Shown in pieces: positions 1 through 7,403 of a stretch of DNA of 64,000 nt. Position 1 is the stretch's first letter; each line of letters opens with the position of its first letter. The notes under the pieces were generated by a model. That model searched no databases and had not been told where the DNA came from. It worked only from the letters and a program-made list of their open reading frames with translations. Source of the stretch: Phycisphaerae bacterium (GTDB taxonomy: Bacteria; Planctomycetota; Phycisphaerae; UBA1845); contig JAJDDY010000084.1 in NCBI GenBank assembly GCA_029260075.1, positions 1-64,000 of the forward strand, in the 5' to 3' direction. A program made the position numbers and the translations under genes.

Positions 1-81
1 AAGCTGCTCGCTGCTCTCGACGTCGACAAGGCCGCCGACCACGACAAAGCGAAGCTTGCCGCAGTAGAGCAAGCCGCGTAG
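1..81 (+). CDS. C-terminal end of a truncated gene
   Basis: One frame is open from the first base to a TAG at 79-81. It encodes an Ala/Lys/Asp-rich, probably helical tail ending AKLAAVEQAA. The start lies outside the window, so no family can be named. Codon choice is compatible with coding, but 26 residues is too little to be certain. Confidence 0.4.
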   Translation, partial: KLLAALDVDKAADHDKAKLAAVEQAA

Positions 82-404
82 TGTGATTACAACTGCGAAG
101 GAGAACCCTTCAAACTTCAACTACGAACGGGACAATCTCCGTATAACACCCCGACGTACATAACTGGTGGCGAGACGCTGCGGCGGCGACATTGTTGCTC
201 TTACATTTGCCGGTGAGGAGGGCGGCAGGGCGGCCTTATGACCCAGAATTGGGGCTTACGTTGCGTCAAGACGCGGCCGTCATACACTCCAGGATAAGTC
301 GTTTCAATGCCGCTCACGCCGATATCGGTCTAATTCTTCTATCACCGTGAACCGTACTGCCAACGTGAACGACTACCAAGTTGAAACTCAAGGTATGAGA
401 TAAC
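82..404. other. Intergenic region upstream of the sigma factor gene
   Basis: No convincing reading frame. It presumably holds the promoter of the sigma factor operon. The stretch around 345-395 contains two GTGAAC words (GTGAACCG and GTGAACGA), but no clear -35/-10 pair could be assigned. Confidence 0.4.
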
Positions 405-956
405 ATGAACGACCAAAACCTACACGACGCGGTGTTGGCAGTCCGCTGTCAGCTCGGCGAAAAGGACGCCTGGGAAGCACTGGTTGACCGCTGGCACCCG
501 CGATTGTGGCGTTTCATCTCGCGGATGCTCTCGGACCAGACGGCCGCGGAGGATGTGCTGCAGATCGTCTGGCTGCGAGTGGTTCGCTCGTTGCTGCGAT
601 TGCGGGACCCGGAGCGTTTGGCCGCCTGGCTCTACGGCATAGCACGGTTCGCCGTGGCCGACCAACTCCGCGAACAATACCGCCGCCCGCCCGCTGGCCA
701 ACTCGTTGAAGTGTCGGAAAGCGATGACGCTATCGAATTGCTCGATATCGCCGGCGCTATCGAAACGGGACTTAGCCGTCTGCACCCGTCGGACCGTGAG
801 GCCGTCGTATTGTATTACCTCGAACAACGACCAGTGGGCGAAGTCGCTGAAATCTGTGGCGTGCCATCGGGCACAGTCAAATCTCGGTTGCACCGTGCCC
901 GGTGCGTCCTTCGTGAAACCTTGGCGAGTGAGGAACTTGAAAATGCCCATAAATGA
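405..956 (+). CDS. ECF-type RNA polymerase sigma factor
   Basis: A 183-residue sigma-70 family factor of the extracytoplasmic-function class, expected to direct RNA polymerase to a small regulon. Region 2 (about residues 20-90) has WEALVDRWHPRLWRFI followed by AAEDVLQIVWLRV, the usual core-binding and -10 recognition helices. Region 4 (about 115-175) has LHPSDREAVVLYYLEQ and the helix-turn-helix VAEICGVPSGTVKSRLHRAR. There is no long C-terminal extension. The last 14 bp overlap the start of the next gene (943), so the two are probably translationally coupled. ECF genes are usually followed by their anti-sigma factor, which makes the downstream membrane protein the obvious candidate partner. 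Confidence 0.93.
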   Translation: MNDQNLHDAVLAVRCQLGEKDAWEALVDRWHPRLWRFISRMLSDQTAAEDVLQIVWLRVVRSLLRLRDPERLAAWLYGIARFAVADQLREQYRRPPAGQLVEVSESDDAIELLDIAGAIETGLSRLHPSDREAVVLYYLEQRPVGEVAEICGVPSGTVKSRLHRARCVLRETLASEELENAHK

Positions 957-2838
957 CTCCATTCCCCCATCATCCGAACCCATATTGGCGATGGTACGTG
1001 GCGAATTGTCTTCCTCACGCCGGTGGTTTTACCGCCTGATGTTGTTGGCGGTCAGTGTTGTGCTCGCGTCGTTGCTCGCTCTATGGGTGACTGAACCAGG
1101 GCCGCTACCAGGCCGACTTCATTTCTCGTTTGCGGCCATGACGTGTATCGCCCTGGGGTGGGTTGGCGTGTTGACGTGGATTTTGACTCGCCGGAGTTGT
1201 CCTACGGCCCTCGACAGAGTGGCAACGACTTGGATGGCAACATTGGCGTGTTGCGTTTTCCTTGCCGTGTCTGTGCCAATCGCGTTGTTTCGCGGGCATA
1301 CGCAAGCAGCTCTGTGGTTGGGCGTGACCGGGGGTGCCATGTTGGTTGGGGCGTTGTTTTTGCTACGTCGGGCTTATTCACTCAGAGCGAGACTACGAGC
1401 GAAACTCGCCGAGCTAGAAGGTGTCTCTCGGTCGAGCGTTACGTCACTTGTAGGCATCGTACTTCTGGTAGCGTTATTGGCTTGGTCGGGTGAGGCGTCG
1501 GGAGAAGAGGGTGTTCTGACGCGGAAGCCGACGACAATAACGTCCCGCAAGGGCACTTCGGTGCAGGCTGAGACCGGCTACGTTAAAGTTCCGGTCAAAC
1601 ACTCGAATCCAGAAGCGGGCACTATCGAAATCGCGTTCATTCGAGTGCCGAGTGTCTCGGATGAGCCAGGTCCTCCTACATTTATTCTCGCCGGTGGCCC
1701 GGGTGATTCTGGGATGCGGGTTGTTCGCGGGATGTTTATGGACGGCGGTGACCGCATCCGCTCTGTGCTTCATGGCGACATCATCGGTATCGACCAACGC
1801 GGGGTCGGAGCTTCCAGGCCCAACCTCGCGGTTCCCGAACGATACGGATTTGCCCTCGAAGAACCGGGTGATTCCAAAGCTTACCTCGCTCAGATGACGG
1901 AAACCTGCCGAGCCGTCGCTCAACGGGTCCGCAAAGAAGGTGTTGACTTGTCGGCGTTCAACACCGTCGAGAACGCCGATGACATCAACGCTCTACGACG
2001 ACAACTTGGCTACGAGAAGATTAACCTTTGGGGAACTAGCTACGGGTCGCACTTGGCGTTGGCCATTCTGCGACGACACGAGAACCATATAGATCGTGTG
2101 ATGATCGCCTCTCCCGAAGGACCAGACCAAACGCTGAAAAGGCCCGCGTATGTAACTAATTGCTTGCGGCGGTTCGCCGAGAACGACCGCGACCTATTGC
2201 CGCTAATGGCTCGGGTTTTCGAGCAGTTGGAACGAGAGCCAGTTCGTGCATCAGCTCAACATCCAATGACGGGCACCCCAATATCGATGGGTATAAGTGA
2301 TTTCGACATCAGATTATGGACTTATGCCGCTCTCAGCGGCACCGAATCCTCTCGAAAAATTCCGACTGCGTTCCAAGCAATGGATGAAGGAGACTTCACC
2401 GAGCCAGCCCGGTGGCTGTTGCGATACCGTTTGATGGCAGGCGTCGGTTCGGCGATGAAACACGCGATGGACGCCGCGTCCGGGTGTTCTGAACGACGGC
2501 GTATTGCGATTTCGCGAGAAGCCGAAAGCTGTTTACTGGGCGACGTTGTAAATTTCCCTGATGCTACTTTAGCGTCGGCGTGGGATGTTCCTCAGTTGGG
2601 CGATGACTTCCATCGTCCCGTCCGGTCGAGTCGACCAGTGTTGATTCTGTGTGGCGAGTTTGACCCGCGGACGCCAGTAGAGAACGCCCGCGAGATTCAA
2701 AGTGGATTGCCAAACAGTAAACTTGTTGTCATCAAGAACGAAGCCCACGGATTTCGGCCCCGCGAAGATGTACTTAGCATCGTACGTTCTTTCTTCCGTG
2801 GCGAATCACTCCCCCGCGAACAATGGATTGGCATGTAA
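943..2838 (+). CDS. Multi-pass membrane region fused to an S33-type alpha/beta hydrolase, putative anti-sigma partner
   Basis: A 631-residue protein. The start chosen is the ATG at 943, which overlaps the sigma factor stop; the frame is open further upstream, but that part lies inside the sigma gene. Residues about 28-145 form four hydrophobic segments, resembling the small membrane protein often encoded after planctomycete ECF sigma genes. A fifth hydrophobic segment (about 163-180, GIVLLVALLAWSGEASGEE) looks like a signal anchor. The rest is an alpha/beta hydrolase of the tripeptidyl/prolyl aminopeptidase (S33) type: oxyanion region ILAGGPGDSG, IGIDQRGVGAS, nucleophile elbow GTSYGS (Ser366), acid in CGEFDPRTPV (Asp574) and His602 in NEAHGF. 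The hydrolase should face the periplasm. No internal start was seen that would make this two genes. Confidence 0.8.
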   Translation: MPINDSIPPSSEPILAMVRGELSSSRRWFYRLMLLAVSVVLASLLALWVTEPGPLPGRLHFSFAAMTCIALGWVGVLTWILTRRSCPTALDRVATTWMATLACCVFLAVSVPIALFRGHTQAALWLGVTGGAMLVGALFLLRRAYSLRARLRAKLAELEGVSRSSVTSLVGIVLLVALLAWSGEASGEEGVLTRKPTTITSRKGTSVQAETGYVKVPVKHSNPEAGTIEIAFIRVPSVSDEPGPPTFILAGGPGDSGMRVVRGMFMDGGDRIRSVLHGDIIGIDQRGVGASRPNLAVPERYGFALEEPGDSKAYLAQMTETCRAVAQRVRKEGVDLSAFNTVENADDINALRRQLGYEKINLWGTSYGSHLALAILRRHENHIDRVMIASPEGPDQTLKRPAYVTNCLRRFAENDRDLLPLMARVFEQLEREPVRASAQHPMTGTPISMGISDFDIRLWTYAALSGTESSRKIPTAFQAMDEGDFTEPARWLLRYRLMAGVGSAMKHAMDAASGCSERRRIAISREAESCLLGDVVNFPDATLASAWDVPQLGDDFHRPVRSSRPVLILCGEFDPRTPVENAREIQSGLPNSKLVVIKNEAHGFRPREDVLSIVRSFFRGESLPREQWIGM

Positions 2839-2883
2839 CTCGGTGGTAAGCCCCCCTCCAGTTTCGGGAGCTCAGAAAGCCTG

Positions 2884-2907
2884 CCGGTAGACGGGAGAAT
2901 CTACCGG
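2884..2907. terminator. Stem-loop downstream of the hydrolase gene
   Basis: CCGGTAGA (2884-2891) pairs with TCTACCGG (2900-2907) around an 8-base loop, starting 45 bp after the hydrolase stop. No T-tract follows, so it is a candidate terminator or RNA-stabilising hairpin only. Confidence 0.4.
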
Positions 2908-2942
2908 TCAGGGCTTGTACCAGGCCCCAAGACGTGCTAAAT

Positions 2943-2976
2943 CCTCTACGTGATAAACGCGATTATCACGTAGAGG
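2943..2976. terminator. Perfect 14-bp inverted repeat, terminator or operator
   Basis: CCTCTACGTGATAA (2943-2956) and TTATCACGTAGAGG (2963-2976) are exact reverse complements separated by ACGCGA. It lies between the hydrolase gene and the converging broken gene at 3045. There is no run of T on either side, so a protein-binding palindrome is as likely as a terminator. Confidence 0.5.
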
Positions 2977-3044
2977 AAACAGGCAAGGCTAGCGTATCAC
3001 TGGCGTTGAACGCTTCTGGCGGCAGCGAGAACCGTTTCGCGTGC

Positions 3045-3618
3045 CTAATTCTTGATTGATTGGGTTGTGGTGGCGGCAGCCTTCGAAACCGGCTGCCTAT
3101 CCGTCCTCGCCACCGTGGTCTTGGCCTCCGGTGCCTGCTTTTTGTCCTCTCGTTCCTTCTTCGACCGCGTGTCCACCTCGTGATGATATCCGTTTGTCAT
3201 CGTAATGACCTTTCTCCCGGTCAGGCCGGGTTCCGAGTAGTTGAGAAGCTCTTCCGTAGTATTTGCCAAGCGTGTCCCGCGACGCCGCGAGAAACACGCC
3301 AGCTAGCATGAGCAATGCAATTTGTAGGCGGTCCATCGAGCATGCGACTTCGAGGCGAGTCGCACGAGCTACGAATACGGCGACCACCGCGACGAGCATG
3401 TTCGAGTAGAACTGATAGTACCGGTAGTGATTCTCGACCAGGGCCTCGAACGCATCGAGCCGGTTGCGGAGTTTCGAGAAATCCCACTCCGGCGGAACAA
3501 GTCCCGTCGCGTGATGGAACGTGTCGACCACTGCCCATCGAACGGCACTGACGGTCAGGCCACCGCTGAGCGAACCTAGCGTCGTGTAGAGAAACCCGCC
3601 CTACCGCATGGAACTCAT
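3045..3618 (-). pseudogene. Broken gene for a small membrane protein
   Basis: Protein-like sequence runs through two frames. From the ATG at 3618 the reading is MSSMR, then an in-frame TAG (3601-3603), then a hydrophobic stretch GGFLYTTLGSLSGGL and a charged region DFSKLRNRLDAFEALVENHY, followed by two more hydrophobic segments (NMLVAVVAVFVA and LQIALLMLAGVFLAA). Near 3265-3280 the sense switches to another frame that continues as a hydrophilic Lys/Glu-rich tail (EVDTRSKKEREDKKQ) ending at 3045. One nonsense codon and one frameshift would reconcile these into a single protein of roughly 190 residues with about three membrane helices. Family unknown. A shorter intact protein starting at the GTG at 3531 cannot be excluded. 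Confidence 0.5.
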
Positions 3619-3674
3619 GGCCACACCGGAGCGCGGACCTGAATCCAGGCACTGACTACTTCGGTTCGCTGCGT

Positions 3675-3887
3675 CTACTTACCGCAGCACTGCTTGTACT
3701 TCTTACCGCTGCCGCAGGGGCATTTGTCGTTTCGTTTGGGTTTGGCGTCTGATTGGATGGGCTCTACGGGCGGTGGCAACGGTTCGTCGTCCTCGCCTGG
3801 TAGTTGCTTCTTATAGTCACGGTCCTGACGTTCCCTGTCGCGAAATCGCTCTGAACCCGCGTCGTTTCCTTTTCCACTCGTACCCAT
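3675..3887 (-). CDS. Small SEC-C motif protein
   Basis: A 70-residue hydrophilic protein whose C-terminus is a SEC-C zinc-binding motif, [16 protein letters not shown], as found at the end of SecA and in many small proteins. The N-terminal 45 residues are charged and probably disordered. The ATG at 3887 is preceded by GGAG at a good distance; a TTG two codons upstream is less likely. The gene stands alone next to repeats. Its function is unknown beyond metal binding and perhaps association with ribosomes or the secretion machinery. Confidence 0.8.
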   Translation of the reverse strand: MGTSGKGNDAGSERFRDRERQDRDYKKQLPGEDDEPLPPPVEPIQSDAKPKRNDKCPCGSGKKYKQCCGK

Positions 3888-3999
3888 GCTCAACTCCGCG
3901 TTTGGACTGGTTCGGTCACCGCGACCGTTGCGTCAGCATAGCAGATTGCGGGTTCGGTGGCCACGGGTGGAGTCGCGTGCGACGGAACGAACGATCGTT

Positions 4000-4623
4000 C
4001 TAACAGCCTGTTGAGCGAACCGGTATGCAGGCGAACCGCTGCGAACCCGCCTTTGGCGACGAGGGTCATCCCCGTCAAGGGGAGAAAACCGCAATGGAAT
4101 CACCGGCTGGAAGCCGGTGCCACACAATTCGGAGGAACCGTCGCCGACCGGCCGGGTCTCACGAACGCGAATTCACGTACCGCGCTCGTGCTCGGTCGCG
4201 ACTCGGCTGATGGGTTCGTCCGAGCCGCGACCGTGACAGGCTGTCGGAATAGTACGCTTTGATTATTCCGACAGCCCGGTGAGGGAGCGTTTTCAATCTG
4301 TCACGACCGGGTTGCATTCGTCCGCTTCCTTACGGTCGCGGCTTGGCAGACCCGTTGTTCGATGGGTGATAGGGCGCGTGAACGCACGCGCGGATGCTGC
4401 GGAGTGACATTTTCCGCTTGACGCACGCAGGAGGCCGCCCGATAAATCATCAACCCGACTGCGCGGATCGCTTGCGCAGTGGTCGTGACGACCGAGCAGT
4501 ACGTCGTCGAGTAGGGGCGGGTGACCCATGGCTTTAGCCGTGGGGGAGTCGAATCGGCGACGGTTCAGCGTTCGCTACGGTTGAGGCGGTGAAAACCCGG
4601 TGCCACACTTGTTCAACAGGCTG
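4000..4623. repeat. Composite, nested repeat island (families B, A and C)
   Basis: The island begins with a family B end (CTAACAGCCTGTTGA, 4000-4014) and finishes with the opposite B end (TTCAACAGGCTGC, 4611-4623). The B sequence is interrupted: CCGGTGCCACAC occurs at 4114-4125 and again at 4597-4608, flanking about 470 bp. That insert holds a family A element (from about 4211) and a family C piece (about 4520-4560). The island ends 8 bp before the start codon of the K+ channel gene, so the promoter or leader of that gene lies in or next to repeat DNA. Confidence 0.7.
4233..4282. mobile_element. 42-bp palindromic insertion with GTGA duplication inside a family A repeat
   Basis: Other family A copies read CCGCGACCGTGAGGGAG. 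Here the sequence is broken after GTGA (4233-4236), 42 bp are inserted (4237-4278), and it resumes with GTGA (4279-4282). The insert carries 13-bp inverted repeats GGCTGTCGGAATA (4239-4251) and TATTCCGACAGCC (4264-4276) around a 12-base loop. A 4-bp target duplication is the signature of transposition. Confidence 0.65.
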
Positions 4624-4631
4624 CAAACGTT

Positions 4632-5636
4632 GTGAGCGCACGCAATAAGTTTGCCATTTCTGTCGGGGCGATGGCCGGGGTCTTCCTGGTCGGCGCGTTC
4701 GGCTATCGGATCATCGAAGCCGACCGCGGCGTCACCGTGATCGACGCGGCGTACATGATGGTGATCACGCTTTCCACGGTGGGCTTCAGCGAACCTTGGC
4801 CCTTAAGCCCGGCGGCGCGCCTCTGGACGATGGGCGTAATTGCGTTTGGTCTCATCACCATCTCGTTTGCCTTCTCGTCGCTGGTGGGTCTGGTGGTCAG
4901 CGGTGAGCTGCGTTCGATTCGCGAAAGGACGAAAATGACGAAGACACTCAACAACCTCGACGGCCACATGATCGTCTGCGGGTACGGACGCATGGGGGCG
5001 ATGGCGGCGGCTGAGTTGAAGCGACGCGGCCTCGATGTAGCGGTTATCGAAAGTCGAACAGAAACTTCGGAAGAACTGCGTCGCGATGGCTTCCCGTTCG
5101 TAATCGGTGACGGCACGGAAGAAGAGTATCTCGTGCAAGCCGGGTTGATGCGGGCGAGTGCGCTCTTGCTCACGTTGCCCAGCGATGCGGACAATGTGTT
5201 CATCGCCGTCAGCGTTCACACCCTCTGCCCCAATCTCACGATCGTCGCGCGGGCGACCAATCCGGCCACCGAGTCCAAGCTCAAACGAGCCGGCGTGTCG
5301 CACGTCGTGTGCCCACAAGCCGCCGGTGCGATGAAAGTCGTCAACATCCTGACCCGACCGGCGGTGGTCGATTTCATCGAGTTGGCCGACAAGGGTCTTG
5401 AACTCGAAATCGATGAGTACGTCATTCGGAAGACCTCTCCGCTCGTGGGTCGAACCCTGCGCGAAGCCGACGTGCGTATTCGGACCGGTGCGATGGTCGT
5501 GGCGATCAAACGCGCCGACGGCGAAGCCATCGTGAACCCCGACCCCGACGCCGGACTCGGAACGCACGACACGCTAATTCTCGTGGGACCGATCGGCGTC
5601 TCGGATCGGTTGGACGCCATCGACAGCGTGGGTTGA
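4632..5636 (+). CDS. Two-helix potassium channel with cytoplasmic RCK (TrkA-N/TrkA-C) domains
   Basis: A 334-residue ion channel subunit. Helix 1 is about residues 7-27, the pore loop 37-56, helix 2 61-86. An RCK N domain with a Rossmann start (MIVCGYGRMG, about 113-122) and a TrkA-C-like domain (about 250-330, SPLVGRTLREADVRIRTGAMVV) bind nucleotide or Ca2+ and gate the pore. The selectivity filter reads STVGFSE instead of the canonical TVGYG, as in many Kch/MthK relatives with degenerate filters, so ion preference is uncertain. The start is a GTG at 4632; a later ATG (4671) would cut helix 1. No strong ribosome site is visible because the gene abuts the repeat island. Confidence 0.88.
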   Translation: MSARNKFAISVGAMAGVFLVGAFGYRIIEADRGVTVIDAAYMMVITLSTVGFSEPWPLSPAARLWTMGVIAFGLITISFAFSSLVGLVVSGELRSIRERTKMTKTLNNLDGHMIVCGYGRMGAMAAAELKRRGLDVAVIESRTETSEELRRDGFPFVIGDGTEEEYLVQAGLMRASALLLTLPSDADNVFIAVSVHTLCPNLTIVARATNPATESKLKRAGVSHVVCPQAAGAMKVVNILTRPAVVDFIELADKGLELEIDEYVIRKTSPLVGRTLREADVRIRTGAMVVAIKRADGEAIVNPDPDAGLGTHDTLILVGPIGVSDRLDAIDSVG

Positions 5637-5729
5637 CGTGGTTCATGCGGGCATCCGCGTATGCCTTGCTGAGCAGCAGCCTACGGGGTGCTTCAGCTCG
5701 TTCGGGGCTGGATCGAGAAGTCAATCCCG

Positions 5730-5900
5730 ATTCGACTCCCCCACGGCTCAAGCCATGGGCCACCCGCCATGTCCGGGTTTCAAAGCGTGTGTCAAAAGCT
5801 TCTTGCCGAGCCGCGCCCGTGAGGAAGCGATCCGGGCTCGCGGGTAAGAACCGCTTCCTCACGAGCGAGGGTCGGTTCATCGCAAACCGGCTAATACATG
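5730..5900. repeat. Family C fragment followed by a family D palindromic repeat
   Basis: About 5733-5775 is a family C piece (GATTCGACTCCCCCACGGCT then CAAGCCATGGGCCACCC). About 5795-5895 is a family D copy: GCCGCGCCCGTGAGGAAGCG, a short spacer, then CGCTTCCTCACGAGCGAGGG, forming a long imperfect hairpin. Together they fill most of the 5637-5972 gap; no gene is visible there. Confidence 0.65.
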
Positions 5901-5972
5901 TTCTCAGGTTAGCAAATGCGGCCGCAAGTGTCTCTTCCGTTCGTTGCGTGCTTTCGCCGATAGACAGGGACG

Positions 5973-6974
5973 ATGTGCGATGTCCCCAACTCAGACCAAC
6001 CGATACGGGCTGACTGCTCGCGGCGTGGATTCCTCAAAGTGGCCGTGGCTGCCGCCGGCGGTGCGGCGGTCAGCAGCCGGGTTTCCCTGGCGGACGAGTC
6101 CGGGCTTCGTATGCGCCCCGGTCAGCGGCGATCGCCGGTTGTCGAAATCGCCAGCTCCTACGTCGTCGCCAATGGTCACGTCCATCCGGTGCTGCTCCGG
6201 GAAATGATGGACCGCGCGATTGCGGACCTTGGCGGCGTGTCGACAGTCGCGGAGGCGTGGCGGCAAATCCTCCGCCCGGACGACATCATCGGTTTGAAAT
6301 TCAATCGGTCCGCTCAGACCGGAATCGGTACGACGCCGTACGTAGCGCGGGCGCTGATCGCCGGGCTCAACAGCGCGGGTTGGCCATCGCGGCAGATCGT
6401 CTGTATCGAAGCTCCTCGCGGCGTCGAGGAGGAAATGGGCACGACACCACCCCGGTCCGGGTTCGCATCCGAAGCGACGAAATTCGACAGCGGGGCCGAT
6501 CAATTCGCCTTGGCGCTTGGCCAAGTCACCGCGCTGATCGACATCCCGTTTCTCAAGACGCACAACATCGCCGGCATGACGGGTTCGCTCAAGAACCTTT
6601 CGCACGGATTGATCAAGCACCCCGCGCGATACCACGACCACGGATGCAGCCCGTACATCGGTGACATTGTCGCTTCGGCGCCGATTCGGTCCAAACTTCG
6701 TCTATGCATCGTGGACGCCCTGCGTGTGGTCTATCACGGAGGTCCGGAGTTGTTGCATGGTGAGGTGAGCGAGGAGGGCATGCTGCTGGTGGGTTTCGAT
6801 CCGGTGGCGGTCGACACGGTTGGACTGTCGGTGCTCAACGATGTTCGGAAGCGTCGTGGTTTGCCCCAAGTGGCTCGCTCGGCTGAAGGCGTGCCCTATC
6901 TGGCGGCTGCGCACCGTCGAAATCTTGGCGTCGCGGTTTGGCATGGAATCGATCGAACCAACATCCGTATTTGA
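5973..6974 (+). CDS. Tat-exported DUF362 family protein
   Basis: A 333-residue protein. A twin-arginine signal (SRRGFLKVAVAAAGGAA, about residues 16-32) predicts export of a folded protein. The body matches the DUF362 pattern seen in many planctomycete periplasmic proteins: GLKFNR near residue 110, ALIDIPFLKTHNIAGMTGSL and KNLSHGLIKHPARYHDHGC in the middle, and VGFDPVAVDTVGL near the end. DUF362 proteins often carry Fe-S centres, but no ferredoxin-type cysteine cluster is present here. The ATG at 5973 has AGGGA just upstream. Catalytic role unknown. Confidence 0.85.
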   Translation: MCDVPNSDQPIRADCSRRGFLKVAVAAAGGAAVSSRVSLADESGLRMRPGQRRSPVVEIASSYVVANGHVHPVLLREMMDRAIADLGGVSTVAEAWRQILRPDDIIGLKFNRSAQTGIGTTPYVARALIAGLNSAGWPSRQIVCIEAPRGVEEEMGTTPPRSGFASEATKFDSGADQFALALGQVTALIDIPFLKTHNIAGMTGSLKNLSHGLIKHPARYHDHGCSPYIGDIVASAPIRSKLRLCIVDALRVVYHGGPELLHGEVSEEGMLLVGFDPVAVDTVGLSVLNDVRKRRGLPQVARSAEGVPYLAAAHRRNLGVAVWHGIDRTNIRI

Positions 6975-7104
6975 CCCACCTCGCACGCCGGTAATCCGTT
7001 TCGAATTGACGTATCGCGCGCGGATCGATGTTTGCAATACTCCGCGTTCCTGCCTATGCTGCCCGCGCTTGAGCGCAAGGGTGAAGTCGTTCTTACTGAC
7101 CTGT

Positions 7105-7165
7105 GTGGCACCGGCTTCCAGCCGTTGATTCATTGACAACCTGGGCTGAAAGCCCAAACCACATT
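7105..7165. repeat. Family B fragment
   Basis: TGTGGCACCGGCTTCCAGCC (about 7108) matches the core hairpin of family B in reverse orientation. The rest has decayed. It lies 130 bp after the DUF362 gene. Confidence 0.5.
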
Positions 7166-7185
7166 ATCCGACCGGAGCGCACTAC

Positions 7186-7331
7186 TTCGCGGTCTGTTGA
7201 AAAGGCTGGTATTCAATGACGCCGCCGCGAATCCGCCCGTGACAACGGGACTTGTCCCGGTCAAGAGGCGGAAATCGCTAATGGATCACCGGCTGGAAGC
7301 CGGTGCCACACTTTTTTCAGCAGGCTGTTAG
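7186..7331 (-). mobile_element. Full-length family B MITE-like element
   Basis: About 146 bp, the reverse complement of the copy at 18638-18783 with minor differences. It runs from a GTCTGTTGAAAAGG end to a TTTCAGCAGGCTGTTAG end and contains the hairpin CACCGGCTGGAAGCCGGTG and the segment ACAACGGGACTTGTCCC. It has no coding capacity. It ends about 70 bp before pheS. Confidence 0.7.
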
Positions 7332-7403
7332 CCCTGGACCGGACCGCGTCTTCGATCGGCGCGGTGTGCACCTAATCGATAACTGAATTCGCGTGCTACC
7401 AAC

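Noticed and set aside
340-404. Possible ECF-type autoregulatory promoter (GTGAAC words)
   Set aside because: Neither a GGAACC-like -35 nor a matching -10 at proper spacing was found.
706-942. Upstream extension of the hydrolase frame to 706
   Set aside because: It runs inside the sigma factor gene in another frame; the ATG at 943 gives the expected short overlap.
4803-5567. 254-codon frame antisense to the K+ channel gene
   Set aside because: His/Asp/Arg-rich shadow composition and no start signal.
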